Source of the DNA: CAYGZQ01 sp964354375 [NCBI: uncultured Planctomycetota bacterium]
GTDB taxonomy: Bacteria; JAJVIF01; JAPKYR01
Length of the DNA stretch: 64,000 nucleotides
Direction: 5' to 3'
NCBI GenBank assembly: GCA_964354375.1
Contig: CAYGZQ010000011.1
Span: 1 to 64,000, forward strand
A program made the position numbers and the translations under genes. The notes beneath the pieces were generated by a model. It saw only the letters and a program-made list of their open reading frames with translations. It searched no databases and was not told the origin of the DNA. This document shows positions 27,025 to 37,433 of this stretch, piece after piece (positions within the stretch are counted from its first letter, which is position 1; each line of letters starts with the position of its first letter).

Positions 27025-28725
27025 TCAGTCCGGTTCCTTCCTTGGACGAAGACGGATCAACCTTAATATCTTCTCCTTCTCCTCAGGATCGAACGCCCCA
27101 AGCAGGAAGAGGAGTATAGAATACGCCGCGAAGTATATCAAATACTCGCCGATCACCATGAAGCCGGGCCATCCGATGTACCACAGGATGGGCGCCGGGA
27201 TGAGACATGCCAGGCTGATCTTCGCGATGTCGATCCAGTTCGCAAACACTCCGTACCGTTTCACAATCCACCGCCCGAAGAACCAGGTTCCCACGAGCCC
27301 CACCACTATGGCCACGGCGGGTCCCGCAAGAGCGCGTCCGATCGGATCGTCCGGCCCGAAGGCGCTGAAAGGCAGCACCTTCATGAGAACCCAGTTCAGC
27401 GCAAACGCGCAGACCAGAAGGGCCGTGACATTCTTGAGGGGGTACTCGGGATGATTCGAGGCGATGATGATGATGCTTGCGGAAAGATAGAGCGTGTACG
27501 CGGCCATCGCGAAGACCAGCACCCCGAGATACTCCCATGCAAACGGGAATTTGTCGCCGGCCAGGATCGTGAAAATCTCCTTGGACGTTCCGCACATCGC
27601 CACTGAGATGGGAAGCAGGACTATGAAACCCGCTTTCGTGGCCTGAACGATGATCTTCCGGACCTTGTCCAGATCGCCCCGGCCGAGATGGTAACTGATG
27701 GTGGGGAACAACGCGGGATAGAGAGATTGATATAGAATCGCAGGTATCAGGGCTATCAGGCTCGCGAATCCGTAGCTCCCGAGAATCTGGTTCGCGAGAA
27801 GCTCATGCGGCGAAGCCGATGAATTCGATCCGGGATTCACGTACATGGAAGGGAGCATGCCGGACGTCACGAAGCCCTTGACGCACCACAGGTCGACCTT
27901 GAGAAGGGCCTGGTAGACGAACATAGCGACAATGTTCGGCGTTATGAACCGGACAATCGCCCTTATCATCCCCGGCTCTTCCCTGAAACCCTCCACACCC
28001 TTCGTGTACTGAACGCTGAAGTAGAGGCCGACAACGCTCGAAAGGAAATTGGCGATCAGCGCAAGGGGAATCATCAAACCCGGATGACCAGCCTTGTAGG
28101 CCCACAGCACGCCTGCGACGGTCATCACCGTTCGACTCGCGTTGTACCAGATGACCGTGTACGACTCTTTCGTGAATCTCCTCAGGCCGTTGAGAACGCT
28201 CATCCGGATGTTGTACATCGCGTACGCCGGGATATCGATCATCGCCAGCGCGAACAGAAGTCCGAATACGAAGGTCTCTCGGAAGTACTTCGTCGCGATT
28301 GGCGCGATTACAAGGCTTATGGCAAACAGGATCAGACTGAACCACACCTGCAGCTTGAAGCCCTTCGTCAAAAAATAGCCCAGGAACGCGCGGTCTTCGG
28401 CGATGAATTTGCTTACCGCTGCTGGAAGCCCGTAGTGCAGCGCGATCTCAAATGCCATCACGAAGCTCATCAAAACCTGGAAGTTGCCGAAATCGCCTTC
28501 CGGCATGATTCGCGGAAGGACGATGTTCATCGTGACGAAGGTGCAGGCCAGTCCGAAGACCCGCGCAAGCAGGATTACGAAAGTGCCCCGGGCGATCGAT
28601 TCACCCTCTAGCGCGACGGGCATGGTCGCGTCTTCCTCGAACCGATCGGTCGATGGTCCCGAGAAGGTGAGATCGCCGTGCAGGATGTCCTCGGCTTTTG
28701 ATGATGGTTTCGATGCCGCAGGCAT
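27025..28725 (-). CDS. Polysaccharide biosynthesis flippase (MATE/MurJ-like superfamily)
   Basis: 566 aa from ATG at 28725 (an alternative at 28623 starts MPVALEGES). About fourteen hydrophobic segments, beginning with ARGTFVILLARVFGLACTFV and including the repeated LGxF and lipid-facing helices of Wzx-type flippases. Such proteins move undecaprenyl-linked oligosaccharide units across the inner membrane. The frame extends upstream to 29091 but runs through a palindromic repeat and overlaps the ADH coding region, so the long form is unlikely. A 60-base gap separates it from the downstream propeller gene. Wzx versus MurJ cannot be settled; MurJ is less likely given the absence of cell-division neighbours. 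Confidence 0.82.
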   Translation of the reverse strand: MPAASKPSSKAEDILHGDLTFSGPSTDRFEEDATMPVALEGESIARGTFVILLARVFGLACTFVTMNIVLPRIMPEGDFGNFQVLMSFVMAFEIALHYGLPAAVSKFIAEDRAFLGYFLTKGFKLQVWFSLILFAISLVIAPIATKYFRETFVFGLLFALAMIDIPAYAMYNIRMSVLNGLRRFTKESYTVIWYNASRTVMTVAGVLWAYKAGHPGLMIPLALIANFLSSVVGLYFSVQYTKGVEGFREEPGMIRAIVRFITPNIVAMFVYQALLKVDLWCVKGFVTSGMLPSMYVNPGSNSSASPHELLANQILGSYGFASLIALIPAILYQSLYPALFPTISYHLGRGDLDKVRKIIVQATKAGFIVLLPISVAMCGTSKEIFTILAGDKFPFAWEYLGVLVFAMAAYTLYLSASIIIIASNHPEYPLKNVTALLVCAFALNWVLMKVLPFSAFGPDDPIGRALAGPAVAIVVGLVGTWFFGRWIVKRYGVFANWIDIAKISLACLIPAPILWYIGWPGFMVIGEYLIYFAAYSILLFLLGAFDPEEKEKILRLIRLRPRKEPD

Positions 28726-28812
28726 ATACTGAGCCGTCCCAGGCGCGATCTCCCATTCTACCCCCGGATATCGGGGATTTCCATTGCCCGATCGCGTTGT
28801 ATAATGGACGTA

Positions 28813-28847
28813 ACATGCGCGTCGAGGTAGCATGCGTCCCGCGCATG
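28813..28847. repeat. CATGCGC palindrome, second location
   Basis: One full unit (CATGCG-TCCCG-CGCATG, 28831-28847) preceded by a half unit (28813-28822). Same family as 6271-6325 and 58161-58184. Confidence 0.75.
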
Positions 28848-28921
28848 GTTCGATGTAACCATCCCCCACGGTCTTCCGGGGGGGATTATAGGGGGGGCAT
28901 GCAGGAACCGGAGGTCGCGCG

Positions 28922-29920
28922 ATGCGTGCGATGATCCTCACAAAAATCGGAGAGCCGCTCAGACCGGTCGAGGTCCCCGACCCCCGACCCGGACCCGGGC
29001 AGGTTCTGCTCAAGGTCCACGCTTGCGGCGTGTGTCGCACCGATCTCCACGTGATCGACGGCGAGCTTCCCGACCCGAAACTTCCGCTCATAATCGGACA
29101 CCAGATTGTCGGGAGCGTTGTCGCGCTCGGCGAGGGAGTGACGAAGTTAAGGACCGGCGACAGGGTAGGGGTTCCATGGCTCGGTGGAAGCTGCGGTCGC
29201 TGCGAATACTGCAGAACGGGACGGGAGAATCTTTGCGATCTCGCGAGATATACGGGCTACCAGATCGACGGCGGGTTTGCGGAGATGACCGTTGCCGATG
29301 AGCGCTTCATCTTTCCGATCCCCGAAGGCTACGATGATCTTCAGGCCGCTCCGCTGCTCTGTGCGGGGCTGATCGGCTACAGAGCGTACCGATTCGTCGG
29401 CGACGCGCGGCGAATCGGGTTCTACGGCTTCGGCGCAGCGGCTCATATCCTGGCGCAAGTGGCCGGACATAAGGGCCGGGAAGTGTACGCGTTCACACGT
29501 CCCGGCGACAAAAGCTCGCAGGAATTCGCTCGGAGCCTTGGAGCAGTCTGGGCGGGAGGGTCGGATGAATCCGCGCCAAGTCCTCTCGATGCTGCGATTA
29601 TTTTCGCGCCTATCGGAGACCTGGTCCCGACCGCCCTGCGTGGCGTTGTTAAGGGCGGAATCGTCGTCTGCGCCGGAATCCACATGAGCGACATCCCCTC
29701 GTTCCCGTATTCCATCCTGTGGGGCGAGCGCTCGATCAAATCGGTCGCGAATCTCACGCGGCGCGACGGTGAGGAGTTCCTCGCTCTCGCGCCGAGAGTG
29801 CCGATCAAGACGCAGGTCGCGGCTTATCCCCTCGAAAAGGCAAATGAGGCGCTGGACGATCTGAGGGCGGGCAGGTTCAACGGCGCTGCAGTGATCGTAA
29901 TCGGGGAATCTCCACGTTAG
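28922..29920 (+). CDS. Zinc-dependent alcohol dehydrogenase (MDR superfamily)
   Basis: 332 aa. Catalytic zinc ligands: the Cys in CGVCRTD (residues about 36-39) and the His in GHQIVG, where GHE is more common. Structural zinc Cys cluster CGRCEYCRTGRENLC. Rossmann nucleotide domain starts near residue 165 with IGFYGFGAAAHI; the usual GxGxxG is relaxed to GFGAAA. The organisation resembles the AdhA/AdhP branch of medium-chain dehydrogenases that oxidise primary alcohols. GGAGG at the ribosome binding site. Followed by a dispersed palindrome and convergent with the methyltransferase gene. Confidence 0.85.
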   Translation: MRAMILTKIGEPLRPVEVPDPRPGPGQVLLKVHACGVCRTDLHVIDGELPDPKLPLIIGHQIVGSVVALGEGVTKLRTGDRVGVPWLGGSCGRCEYCRTGRENLCDLARYTGYQIDGGFAEMTVADERFIFPIPEGYDDLQAAPLLCAGLIGYRAYRFVGDARRIGFYGFGAAAHILAQVAGHKGREVYAFTRPGDKSSQEFARSLGAVWAGGSDESAPSPLDAAIIFAPIGDLVPTALRGVVKGGIVVCAGIHMSDIPSFPYSILWGERSIKSVANLTRRDGEEFLALAPRVPIKTQVAAYPLEKANEALDDLRAGRFNGAAVIVIGESPR

Positions 29921-29941
29921 GTTCCTGACCGGCTCTTTTGG

Positions 29942-29961
29942 GGCAGGCTTTCCAGCCTGCC
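29942..29961. repeat. GGCAGGCT...AGCCTGCC palindrome
   Basis: Perfect 8-bp arms around TTCC, preceded by TTTTGG. A widespread dispersed palindrome, here between convergent genes. Confidence 0.8.
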
Positions 29962-29990
29962 ATTTCTGAATACTGCACGTGTGGCCGGTC

Positions 29991-30743
29991 TCATGCCCGT
30001 CCTCTCACTACCGCGATCAGATATTCCGCCAGGTTGGCCTCTTCCGGGCTGAACTCGAATTCGATCGCCGGTCTCCCTTTGCGCTTGCCCCTTCCTGCAG
30101 ATCCGCTCTTATCTTTCGGTTTTATGCCCAGAAGACCTTTCAGCCCAAGGTAGATGTTCATCGCGAAGACGCCGAATTTCGTGTATGCCTTCCCTTTCAC
30201 GAACTGCCCGAAAATCGAAATGTTCCATTTGTCAGAGGGGAAGCTCTCCCTGAGAAGCTCTCTCAGTTCTCCGAGCCTGAACTCGTTCACATGATAAGGG
30301 TTCCGCTGCGACGATGTCCGCACCGCCCCGTTTGGGGTGCTGACTATCAGCATGCCCGACGGTTTCAGGACTCTGGACGCCTGCTGCACCAGCGTGTCGG
30401 GATTCTCGATATGCTCGATGACCTCGAAACAAACGCAGGCGTCGAAATCGCCGTCCGCAAACGGGAGATCTCTTATGTCGGCTACTGCGAAACTCGGGTT
30501 GGTCGCCCCGTAATTCTCCTTCGCGTGATCGATGGCATCCTTGTCGATGTCGACGCCGGTCACGGACTGCGCGTACCCGCTCATCATGTACGTGCCGTAC
30601 CCTGTCCCGCATCCGATGTCGAGCACCTTCATGCCCCGCACCTGATTGCACGCAAACTCGTACCGCGCCCTGTGCTCAGCCTCGAGCCTGGGAGGGCTTT
30701 TTGACGGGACAACTCGTTCGCCTGTGAATTCCAGATCAGACAT
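29991..30743 (-). CDS. Class I SAM-dependent methyltransferase
   Basis: 250 aa. Motif I VLDIGCGTGYGT (about residues 40-51), motif II VTGVDIDKDAI, motif III/Asp loop (ADIRDLPFADGDFD) and motif IV (CFEVIEHI) are all present, as in the UbiE/COQ5-like small-molecule methyltransferases. The C-terminus (about 195-225) has a basic linker (GIKPKDKSGSAGRGKRKGRP). Its start overlaps the GT2 stop by 8 bases, so it is translated with the glycosyltransferase and murG; a sugar or lipid-linked substrate is likely. Confidence 0.85.
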   Translation of the reverse strand: MSDLEFTGERVVPSKSPPRLEAEHRARYEFACNQVRGMKVLDIGCGTGYGTYMMSGYAQSVTGVDIDKDAIDHAKENYGATNPSFAVADIRDLPFADGDFDACVCFEVIEHIENPDTLVQQASRVLKPSGMLIVSTPNGAVRTSSQRNPYHVNEFRLGELRELLRESFPSDKWNISIFGQFVKGKAYTKFGVFAMNIYLGLKGLLGIKPKDKSGSAGRGKRKGRPAIEFEFSPEEANLAEYLIAVVRGRA

Positions 30744-31653
30744 TTTTTCCCTCCGAAGCTTTTCTAACCCCTTCAGCGAACCCGCGCGCGAAATGACACA
30801 TCGCGCTGAAAACCCTCGGCCAGCTCACCAGAAACCCGGGATATTCCTGCGTTTCCTGCGTCAGAAGCCGCCATCCGACGAAGTGTGTCTTGACAAACGG
30901 CACGAGCAGCGACCCTCCGGGACGGGTCAGAAACGAGCCTGGAAGGTCGTACATCGCGCGCGCCCGTCCCGTGCATTCGCCCAGACGTCGCTGGTGAACA
31001 TAGATATCCTTCAGTTCCGTTTTGTTCCGGTGAAACACTTTCACAGCGCGGTTGAAATGAAGCTTCTCGCCCGCGAGCATCATGCGCGCGAACAAGAGGA
31101 CATCCTCATTGCCGAACTGATCCTCAAGGAACGGTCCGTACTTCTCGAAAACACTGCGGCGGACAGCCACGTTAACGGTCGGCTGCACTCTCCGCGGACC
31201 CTCCGGGGCGTGCGGCCCGTAGCCGGAGAACTCGCACCAATGGGCGAGTCTGCTGTAGCCGACGGACGGGTTGGCATTCAGGACAGGTCCGCCCAGAGCG
31301 CCGACATCAGGGTTATTCTCCATGTAGCCGTGGATTGCCTCAAGCCAGCCCGTATCGGCATAGGCGTCCGCGTCTATGAAGCACAGAATGTCGCCCTTGG
31401 AGGCCTCGACACCACGGTTTCTCGCAGCGCCAGGATACGCGCGCTTCGGAAGCCTGACAAGATTGACCTCGGCGCCTACGCTAGCGATTGCTTCCGCCAC
31501 GGCATTCCCCTCGGGTGGCCCGGGTTCGGTCGAATCGACAACGGTGATGTCGAACTCGCCGGGGAACGTCTCGCGATTAGCCAGAATCGACTTCAGCGTC
31601 CGGCCGATGGTCTCGCTCGAGCGGTAGGAAGGTATGATTACGTTAAGAAACAC
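30736..31653 (-). CDS. Family 2 glycosyltransferase
   Basis: 305 aa from a GTG at 31653 that overlaps murG by 11 bases; the longer frame begins inside murG with residues that do not match any domain. GT-A motifs: NVIIPSYRSSETI, a DxD-like segment CFIDADAYAD that binds metal and nucleotide sugar, GALGGPVLNA, and NVAVRRSVFEKYGPF followed by ED(V). Likely inverting transferase acting on a lipid-linked sugar. Between murG and a methyltransferase in one overlapping unit. Confidence 0.85.
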   Translation of the reverse strand: MFLNVIIPSYRSSETIGRTLKSILANRETFPGEFDITVVDSTEPGPPEGNAVAEAIASVGAEVNLVRLPKRAYPGAARNRGVEASKGDILCFIDADAYADTGWLEAIHGYMENNPDVGALGGPVLNANPSVGYSRLAHWCEFSGYGPHAPEGPRRVQPTVNVAVRRSVFEKYGPFLEDQFGNEDVLLFARMMLAGEKLHFNRAVKVFHRNKTELKDIYVHQRRLGECTGRARAMYDLPGSFLTRPGGSLLVPFVKTHFVGWRLLTQETQEYPGFLVSWPRVFSAMCHFARGFAEGVRKASEGKNV

Positions 31654-32794
31654 GTTTGCGTACAGCCAGCTCCTCGATGATGTCGGCGATCCTTTCCGCC
31701 GCGGACGGATCGCCGAACTTCCTCGCCTTCTCCCCCATGACATTGCGCATGTGTGGGTCTGTGAGAAGGATCACGATCTTATTAGCCAGGCGCGACGGAT
31801 TCAGCTCCGATTCCTCGATGCAGAGAGCCGCTCCGGCCGACTCCCACGCCCTTGCATTCCTGACCTGGTGATTTTCCGCCGAAAAAGGGTAGGGGACGAT
31901 CACCGACGGAAGCCCTCTGCAGGCCACCTCGGACAGCGTCGACGCGCCGGCCCTGCAGACCACCGCGTCGGCGGCGGCCAGGTATGTGGGCACGTCCTCG
32001 ATGAACTCAACGACCGAGTAACGCGACTCGGGCAGGGCTTTCCTGTCGACGACCACCTGGTCCAGCTTCCCACGGCCGCATTGGTGTACTACTCTCAGAT
32101 CCATCCCGCGCGCGGTCATCGAGATTAACTTGACCGATTCAGGAAGATTCCTGTTGATTCCCGCGGCTCCCTGGCTTCCGCCCATCGCGAGCAACATCAA
32201 AGTGTCATCCCCAACTTTAAGCTGCGCCCTCGCGGATTTCCGATCCCCCTCCAAAACTTCAACTCTTGCAGGCGAGCTTATCGAGTGAGTCTTTTCCTCC
32301 CTGAAGAACCTTTTCGCCTGCGGATACGCAGTGAAAACGGCCGATGCGCGTTTTCCAAGGAAACGGTTTGTCAGGCCGGGGAAGGCGTTCGGCTCAATGA
32401 TCGCCAGAGGTGTTCGAGTCATCCACGCTGCCAATCCCACTGCGCCTGCGGCAAAACCTCCTGTAGTAAGAATTATGCCGGGCCTGATCCTTCGAATGAG
32501 TCCTACCGATCGAAACACAGAGCCAATCAGCAGGAAGAGGGTTCGCGTGTTGTACAGGATATTCATCGGATTCAGGCCCCTTCTTATCTCGGTCTGCCTG
32601 AGCCCGACGAACTCGATCCCCCTGGCGGGGATCAGGATCGACTCCATGCGGTGGCTGCTCCCTACCCATGTCGCCTTCATCTCTGGATGCCGCCGCCTGA
32701 GAACCTCCAGCACCGCGAGCGCGGGGAAAATATGTCCGCCCGTACCGCCTGCGGCGATTATCAGACCGCCGAATCCCTCACGCATGTTCTCCAC
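31643..32794 (-). CDS. murG: UDP-N-acetylglucosamine transferase MurG
   Basis: Converts lipid I to lipid II in peptidoglycan synthesis. GGTGGHIFPALA (residues 16-27) binds the diphosphate, GGSQGA marks the second Rossmann domain, and CRAGASTLSE...PYPFSAENHQ is the UDP-GlcNAc site. 383 aa, slightly longer than most. It is outside the usual division/cell-wall (dcw) cluster, joined instead to a GT2 and a methyltransferase; the neighbouring transcript therefore probably makes a cell-wall related glycolipid. A second murG elsewhere would make this a paralogue. Confidence 0.92.
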   Translation of the reverse strand: MENMREGFGGLIIAAGGTGGHIFPALAVLEVLRRRHPEMKATWVGSSHRMESILIPARGIEFVGLRQTEIRRGLNPMNILYNTRTLFLLIGSVFRSVGLIRRIRPGIILTTGGFAAGAVGLAAWMTRTPLAIIEPNAFPGLTNRFLGKRASAVFTAYPQAKRFFREEKTHSISSPARVEVLEGDRKSARAQLKVGDDTLMLLAMGGSQGAAGINRNLPESVKLISMTARGMDLRVVHQCGRGKLDQVVVDRKALPESRYSVVEFIEDVPTYLAAADAVVCRAGASTLSEVACRGLPSVIVPYPFSAENHQVRNARAWESAGAALCIEESELNPSRLANKIVILLTDPHMRNVMGEKARKFGDPSAAERIADIIEELAVRKRVS

Positions 32795-32850
32795 GACGCT
32801 AGATTAACACGAGCGGCATATGAGTGAAAGGATTTTCGCCGGGCAGGACT

Positions 32851-32878
32851 TTGAGAGAGCGTCGATTCGTGCTAAACT
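32851..32878 (+). promoter_or_regulatory. Promoter for cutA
   Basis: TTGAGA (32851-32856), 16-bp spacer, TAAACT (32873-32878), ahead of the cutA start at 32919. Confidence 0.5.
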
Positions 32879-32918
32879 AACAGGTTGCATGTTGGCGCTA
32901 CTGCATGTTTGTTGAGCT

Positions 32919-33275
32919 ATGCAGACTCAAAATGGATATGCTCTCGTGCTCTCGACTGTGCCGTCGGTCGAAATCGGTCGCAAAATCGCTCGGGACATCG
33001 TTGAGAGCCGCCTTGCAGCCTGCGTGAACCTTGTCCCGAACCTTACGTCGGTATACGAGTGGGAAGACAAGCTGCAGGAAGAGCCCGAGGTGCTTCTGAT
33101 CATCAAGACGACATCGGACCTTGTCGAGAGATTGAGAGCACGGATCGCAGAGATCCATCCCTATGCCGTCCCCGAAATCATCGCGATCCCGATTATGTCA
33201 GGCCACGAGAAATATCTGGAATGGATTCAATCTGTGACATGCCCATGTGAAACCCGGGAGGATGCTGCCAAATGA
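32919..33275 (+). CDS. cutA: CutA1 divalent-cation tolerance protein
   Basis: 118 aa, normal trimeric CutA1 length. Family motifs: VLSTVPS at the N-terminus, IVESRLAACVNLVP, SVYEWEDKLQEEPEVLLIIKT and YAVPEIIAIPI. In E. coli CutA1 is linked to copper tolerance; the molecular function is uncertain. The stop overlaps the ATG of the TPR lipoprotein (ATGA at 33272-33275). Only 124 bases from divergent murG. Confidence 0.93.
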   Translation: MQTQNGYALVLSTVPSVEIGRKIARDIVESRLAACVNLVPNLTSVYEWEDKLQEEPEVLLIIKTTSDLVERLRARIAEIHPYAVPEIIAIPIMSGHEKYLEWIQSVTCPCETREDAAK

Positions 33276-34420
33276 CACCCCTTCTTCGCTATTTCGCGTT
33301 TTCCGCACTTATTGCGTTGACAACAGTTTCCCTGCTCGCGTGCCGTGAGACCAAGCCGGACACAGGCGGCGTGGACCGGTACAACCGCGGCATCTCGTTT
33401 CTAGAGCGCGGCGAATACAAGAACGCCATCACCGAATTCAAGGCCGCTCTTCGGTCGGACCCGTCCAACTTCGAGGCGCAGAAGGATTTGGCGGGGGCGT
33501 ACGTCCTGGACGGCAACTTCCAGGAAGCCCGCGACAGTTATCTCGCGGCACGGGACATGAGGCCGAACGATCCGTCAATTTACTCGGACCTCGCATATGT
33601 CTATCAGAGTCTCGGTGAGACCCAACTGGCATGGGATAACATCGAGAAGGCTCTTCAGTACGATCCGGGATATCCGCTGGCCAAGTACAGGTCGGGAGAG
33701 CTTTACCTGGCTCAGGGGGACAGCGAGAACGCTCTCGCAGCGTTCGGCGAGTGCCTCAGCCTCGAATCCAATTCGAGGCTCTACATGGATGCCCAGGAGC
33801 AGATCGACAAGATCAACTCTCTGTTGGGCGCCACCGTGCCTCCTGGCGACCAGGAGGGCCAGACATCAGGGGTCGAGACGGAAGATCAGGCTGTAGAGGA
33901 CCAGACAACCGAAGAAGCGACTGCCGACGAGACTGCGTCGGAGCAAGCTGCCGAAGAGACTGTGGGCGACGAGGGGACGGAGGAAACGGCCGCCCCGGAC
34001 GAGGAAACACCGGATGAGGAGCAACCGGCGACCGAGACGGCGGAAGAGGAGCCCGCTCCAGCAGAGACCACAGAGGAAGATCAGCCTGCGGAAGTGGAGA
34101 ACGAGCCCGCGGAGCCGCCGCTTACCGGGGACGCGCTCTACGAGGACCGTCTGAGCCGCGGACGTCAGATGCGCGCCATCGGATCCTCCGCTGCGGCAAT
34201 CGGTTTGCTTCTGGAGGCTTACGACGTTCATCCCGACTACGCCCAGGTGAACTATGAGCTCGGTCTCGCCTACCTTCTGGACGGCCAGACCAGTGAGGGC
34301 AAGGGATACCTCCAGCGCTACATCGAGCTGGAGACCGATCCGGACTTGCGCGCCAAGGCGGAAGAAAGACTTCGCGCTATCGAAGGTGACGATGCCGGGG
34401 GCGATGAGGGCGAGGGATAG
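33272..34420 (+). CDS. TPR lipoprotein with acidic linker
   Basis: 382 aa. Signal peptide and lipobox LLAC (Cys24). Residues about 35-185 form four or so TPR repeats ([76 protein letters not shown]). Residues about 195-285 are a very acidic low-complexity linker of Glu, Asp, Thr, Ala and Pro, followed by another TPR unit and an acidic end. TPR lipoproteins act as scaffolds on the periplasmic side of the membrane. Translationally coupled to cutA; the shared function is unclear. Confidence 0.85.
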   Translation: MTPLLRYFAFSALIALTTVSLLACRETKPDTGGVDRYNRGISFLERGEYKNAITEFKAALRSDPSNFEAQKDLAGAYVLDGNFQEARDSYLAARDMRPNDPSIYSDLAYVYQSLGETQLAWDNIEKALQYDPGYPLAKYRSGELYLAQGDSENALAAFGECLSLESNSRLYMDAQEQIDKINSLLGATVPPGDQEGQTSGVETEDQAVEDQTTEEATADETASEQAAEETVGDEGTEETAAPDEETPDEEQPATETAEEEPAPAETTEEDQPAEVENEPAEPPLTGDALYEDRLSRGRQMRAIGSSAAAIGLLLEAYDVHPDYAQVNYELGLAYLLDGQTSEGKGYLQRYIELETDPDLRAKAEERLRAIEGDDAGGDEGEG

Positions 34421-34492
34421 TGCTGATGGAAGGGTGCACAGCTTGGGTATGTCCGTGCATTGAGGGTGAGTGGATTGTCCGCTAAATCGGTC

Positions 34493-37423
34493 ATGAGCAC
34501 CAGGAAAACGAAGAGCAGTCGAACCGTCGGCGATAATTCCGCCGACGCCTGCATTCCCGAAAGCCGCGACAAGATCATAGTCCGCGGCGCCAGGCAGCAT
34601 AACCTCAAGAACATCGACGTAGAGATACCCCGGAACCGGCTGGTCGTGATCAGCGGCCTGTCCGGATCGGGGAAATCATCCCTTGCTTTTGACACCATTT
34701 ATGCCGAAGGTCAGCGCCGTTACGTCGAAAGCCTGTCGTCGTACGCTCGGCAGTTCCTGGGCCAGATGGACAAGCCCGACGTTGACTACATCGACGGACT
34801 GTCGCCGGCCATATCGATCGATCAGAAAGCCACGAGCCACAACCCGAGGTCCACGGTCGGGACGGTCACCGAAATATACGACTATCTCCGTCTTCTGTAC
34901 GCGCGGGTGGGCGAACCCCACTGCCCGAAATGCGGCGCAAGCGTCTCCAGCCAGTCTCCCCAGGAAATCGTCGACCGAATCCTTCAGAAACCTGAGGGCG
35001 CCAAGCTCTACATCCTTGCGCCGATCATCCGACGCAAGAAGGGGCAGTATCAGAAGCTTTTCACCGAGCTGGCGCAGGAGGGTTTCAGCCGCGTCAGAGT
35101 TGACGGGCAGATATACCTCCTCACCGACGACATCGATCTGGACCGCTACGGCATTCATTCCATCGACATCGTCGTCGACCGTCTTGAGGCCAAGGAGTCG
35201 GTCAAGCAGCGCCTCACCGAGTCCGTCGAGCTGAGCCTGGACCGTGCCGACGGCATGGTGATCATCTTTGAGCCGGACACCGGCGACGAAGAGCTGTTCA
35301 GCATAAGGTTCGCCTGCGACCTCTGCGGCATCTCCCTCCCCGAGATTACCCCCAAGCTTTTCAGCTTCAACTCGCCGTACGGGGCGTGCGAGAAGTGCGG
35401 CGGACTGGGGACTCTGAAGGAGATCGACCCCGATCTTGTCATCGACATCGATCGGTCCCTCGTCGATGAGGCGGTGCTGCCGTGGCGAGGAACCAGCTCG
35501 GGCTACTTGACCAGCATGATCCATGCAGCGGCCCATGAACTGGGCATCGATCCCTATGTGCAGCTTCGGAAACAGGACCCGAAGTCGGTTGACGCGCTCA
35601 TCCATGGGGGGAAATCGGTCAAGGTGAGATTCGCGTTCCACGATTCGCAGGGCAGGCTTCGAAAGGGCCGGTTCACTTTCCGGGGCGTCCTGGACTACCT
35701 CCAGACCAGGTACCGCGAGACGACCTCAGACTACATCAGAAGCGTACTGGAAATGTACATGAGCGACCGCCCCTGTCCCGAATGCAAGGGCAAGCGACTC
35801 AAGGAGGTCGTGCTCGCCGTCACGCTCGACGGTGTGAACATTTACGATGTCACCGAGCAGCCGGTCCGCGGGAGCCTTGACTTTTTCCAGACATTGAAGC
35901 TCACGCCGTACCAGCAGAAGGTCGGCGACCGGATTCTGAGGGAGATTGTCGCCCGACTGTCATTCCTCAACAATGTCGGCCTGTCCTATATCACGCTCTC
36001 CCGGACTGCTAGGACTCTCTCCGGCGGCGAGAGCCAGAGAATACGTCTGGCTACGCAGATCGGGAGCAATCTTGCAGGCGTGCTGTATATCCTTGACGAG
36101 CCGTCGATCGGACTCCACCAGAGAGACAACGCCCGTCTTATCGCAACATTGAAGGGCTTGAGAGACCTCGGGAACACGGTGATCGTGGTCGAGCACGACG
36201 AGAACACGATCCGCTCCGCAGACTATGTCATCGACCTGGGTCCGGGCGCGGGTGTCCACGGAGGTACGGTTGTCGCCCACGGGACTCCTGCGGAAATCGA
36301 GGCATGCGAGAAGAGTCCGACCGGCAGGTTTCTGGAAATGAAAAGCGGTTTGACGGGCTTTCCGAAAAGGATAGTGCGTCCCGGCAACGGGAAGAGGCTG
36401 ATTGTGCGAAGCCCCCGCCAGAACAACCTCAAGGGCGTCGATATCGCCTTCCCCCTGGGTACGTTCATCGCGGTTACGGGCGTGTCCGGAAGCGGCAAGT
36501 CCAGCCTGGTCAACGAGACCCTGTGGCGGAACATCGCGCATGAGTTCGGTGTCCGCACGGAAAAACCGGGCATGTGCGACGGGATCGAAGGTCTGGAGCA
36601 CATCGACGCGGGGATAGTTGTCGATCAGTCCCCCATCGGGCGCACCCCGAGATCGAACCCGGTCACATACACCAAGATTTTCGACAAGATTCGGAACCTG
36701 TTCGCGAGCACTCCCGAGGCCAAGTCGAGGGGATACTCTCCCGGACGCTTCAGTTTCAATGTTCGCGGGGGTCGATGCGCTCGATGCGAGGGCGACGGGA
36801 TGCTGAAGATCGAGATGCATTTCCTGCCGGATGTCTATGTAAACTGCGAATCGTGCGGCGGCAAGAGGTACAATCGCGAGACGCTCGAGATCAAGTACCG
36901 CGGCAAGACCATCCACGACGTCCTCACGATGACGGTCGACACGGCGGTCGATTTCTTCTCCGCCCACACGGCGATATCCGAGAGGCTTGAATTGATACGC
37001 GACGTGGGGCTGGGATATATCCAGCTCGGGCAGCCTGCTCCCACGCTTTCCGGCGGAGAGGCCCAGAGAGTCAAGCTTGCCGCGGAGCTTGCGAAGAAGA
37101 AGCAGGGCAGGGTGCTGTACATTCTCGACGAGCCCACAACCGGGCTGCACTACTTCGATGTTGTGAAGCTGCTGGTGGTCCTCCAGCGGCTTGTCGATAT
37201 GGGCAATACGGTGGTCGTGATCGAGCACAACCTCGATGTTGTCGCCGCGGCCGACCACGTGATAGACCTGGGCCCTGAAGGTGGCGAAGATGGCGGATAC
37301 CTTGTTGCATCCGGAACGCCCGACGAGATCGCGAGGAACTCGAAAAGCTATACCGGCAGGTTTCTCGCGAAAATGTTCGGGTTGCCCGGAGCGTCCAGAT
37401 CCGTCGGCAAGAAAGGAGCATAG
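34493..37423 (+). CDS. uvrA: Excinuclease ABC subunit A, UvrA
   Basis: DNA damage recognition ATPase of nucleotide excision repair. Two ABC domains: the first Walker [10 protein letters not shown] lies at residues 55-63, the first signature [12 protein letters not shown] at about 515, and the second Walker [10 protein letters not shown] at about 665, with [15 protein letters not shown] near 865. Zinc-finger cysteines ([13 protein letters not shown]...[23 protein letters not shown]...CESCGGKRY) are in place. 976 aa from the ATG at 34493; a TTG at 34460 would add 11 unmatched residues and has no good ribosome binding site. Followed after 10 bases by ogt. Confidence 0.97.
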   Translation: MSTRKTKSSRTVGDNSADACIPESRDKIIVRGARQHNLKNIDVEIPRNRLVVISGLSGSGKSSLAFDTIYAEGQRRYVESLSSYARQFLGQMDKPDVDYIDGLSPAISIDQKATSHNPRSTVGTVTEIYDYLRLLYARVGEPHCPKCGASVSSQSPQEIVDRILQKPEGAKLYILAPIIRRKKGQYQKLFTELAQEGFSRVRVDGQIYLLTDDIDLDRYGIHSIDIVVDRLEAKESVKQRLTESVELSLDRADGMVIIFEPDTGDEELFSIRFACDLCGISLPEITPKLFSFNSPYGACEKCGGLGTLKEIDPDLVIDIDRSLVDEAVLPWRGTSSGYLTSMIHAAAHELGIDPYVQLRKQDPKSVDALIHGGKSVKVRFAFHDSQGRLRKGRFTFRGVLDYLQTRYRETTSDYIRSVLEMYMSDRPCPECKGKRLKEVVLAVTLDGVNIYDVTEQPVRGSLDFFQTLKLTPYQQKVGDRILREIVARLSFLNNVGLSYITLSRTARTLSGGESQRIRLATQIGSNLAGVLYILDEPSIGLHQRDNARLIATLKGLRDLGNTVIVVEHDENTIRSADYVIDLGPGAGVHGGTVVAHGTPAEIEACEKSPTGRFLEMKSGLTGFPKRIVRPGNGKRLIVRSPRQNNLKGVDIAFPLGTFIAVTGVSGSGKSSLVNETLWRNIAHEFGVRTEKPGMCDGIEGLEHIDAGIVVDQSPIGRTPRSNPVTYTKIFDKIRNLFASTPEAKSRGYSPGRFSFNVRGGRCARCEGDGMLKIEMHFLPDVYVNCESCGGKRYNRETLEIKYRGKTIHDVLTMTVDTAVDFFSAHTAISERLELIRDVGLGYIQLGQPAPTLSGGEAQRVKLAAELAKKKQGRVLYILDEPTTGLHYFDVVKLLVVLQRLVDMGNTVVVIEHNLDVVAAADHVIDLGPEGGEDGGYLVASGTPDEIARNSKSYTGRFLAKMFGLPGASRSVGKKGA

Positions 37424-37433
37424 CACTACAGTC

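Noticed and set aside
28726-29091. N-terminal extension of the flippase ORF to 29091
   Set aside because: The extension runs through a palindromic repeat and antisense to the alcohol dehydrogenase gene.
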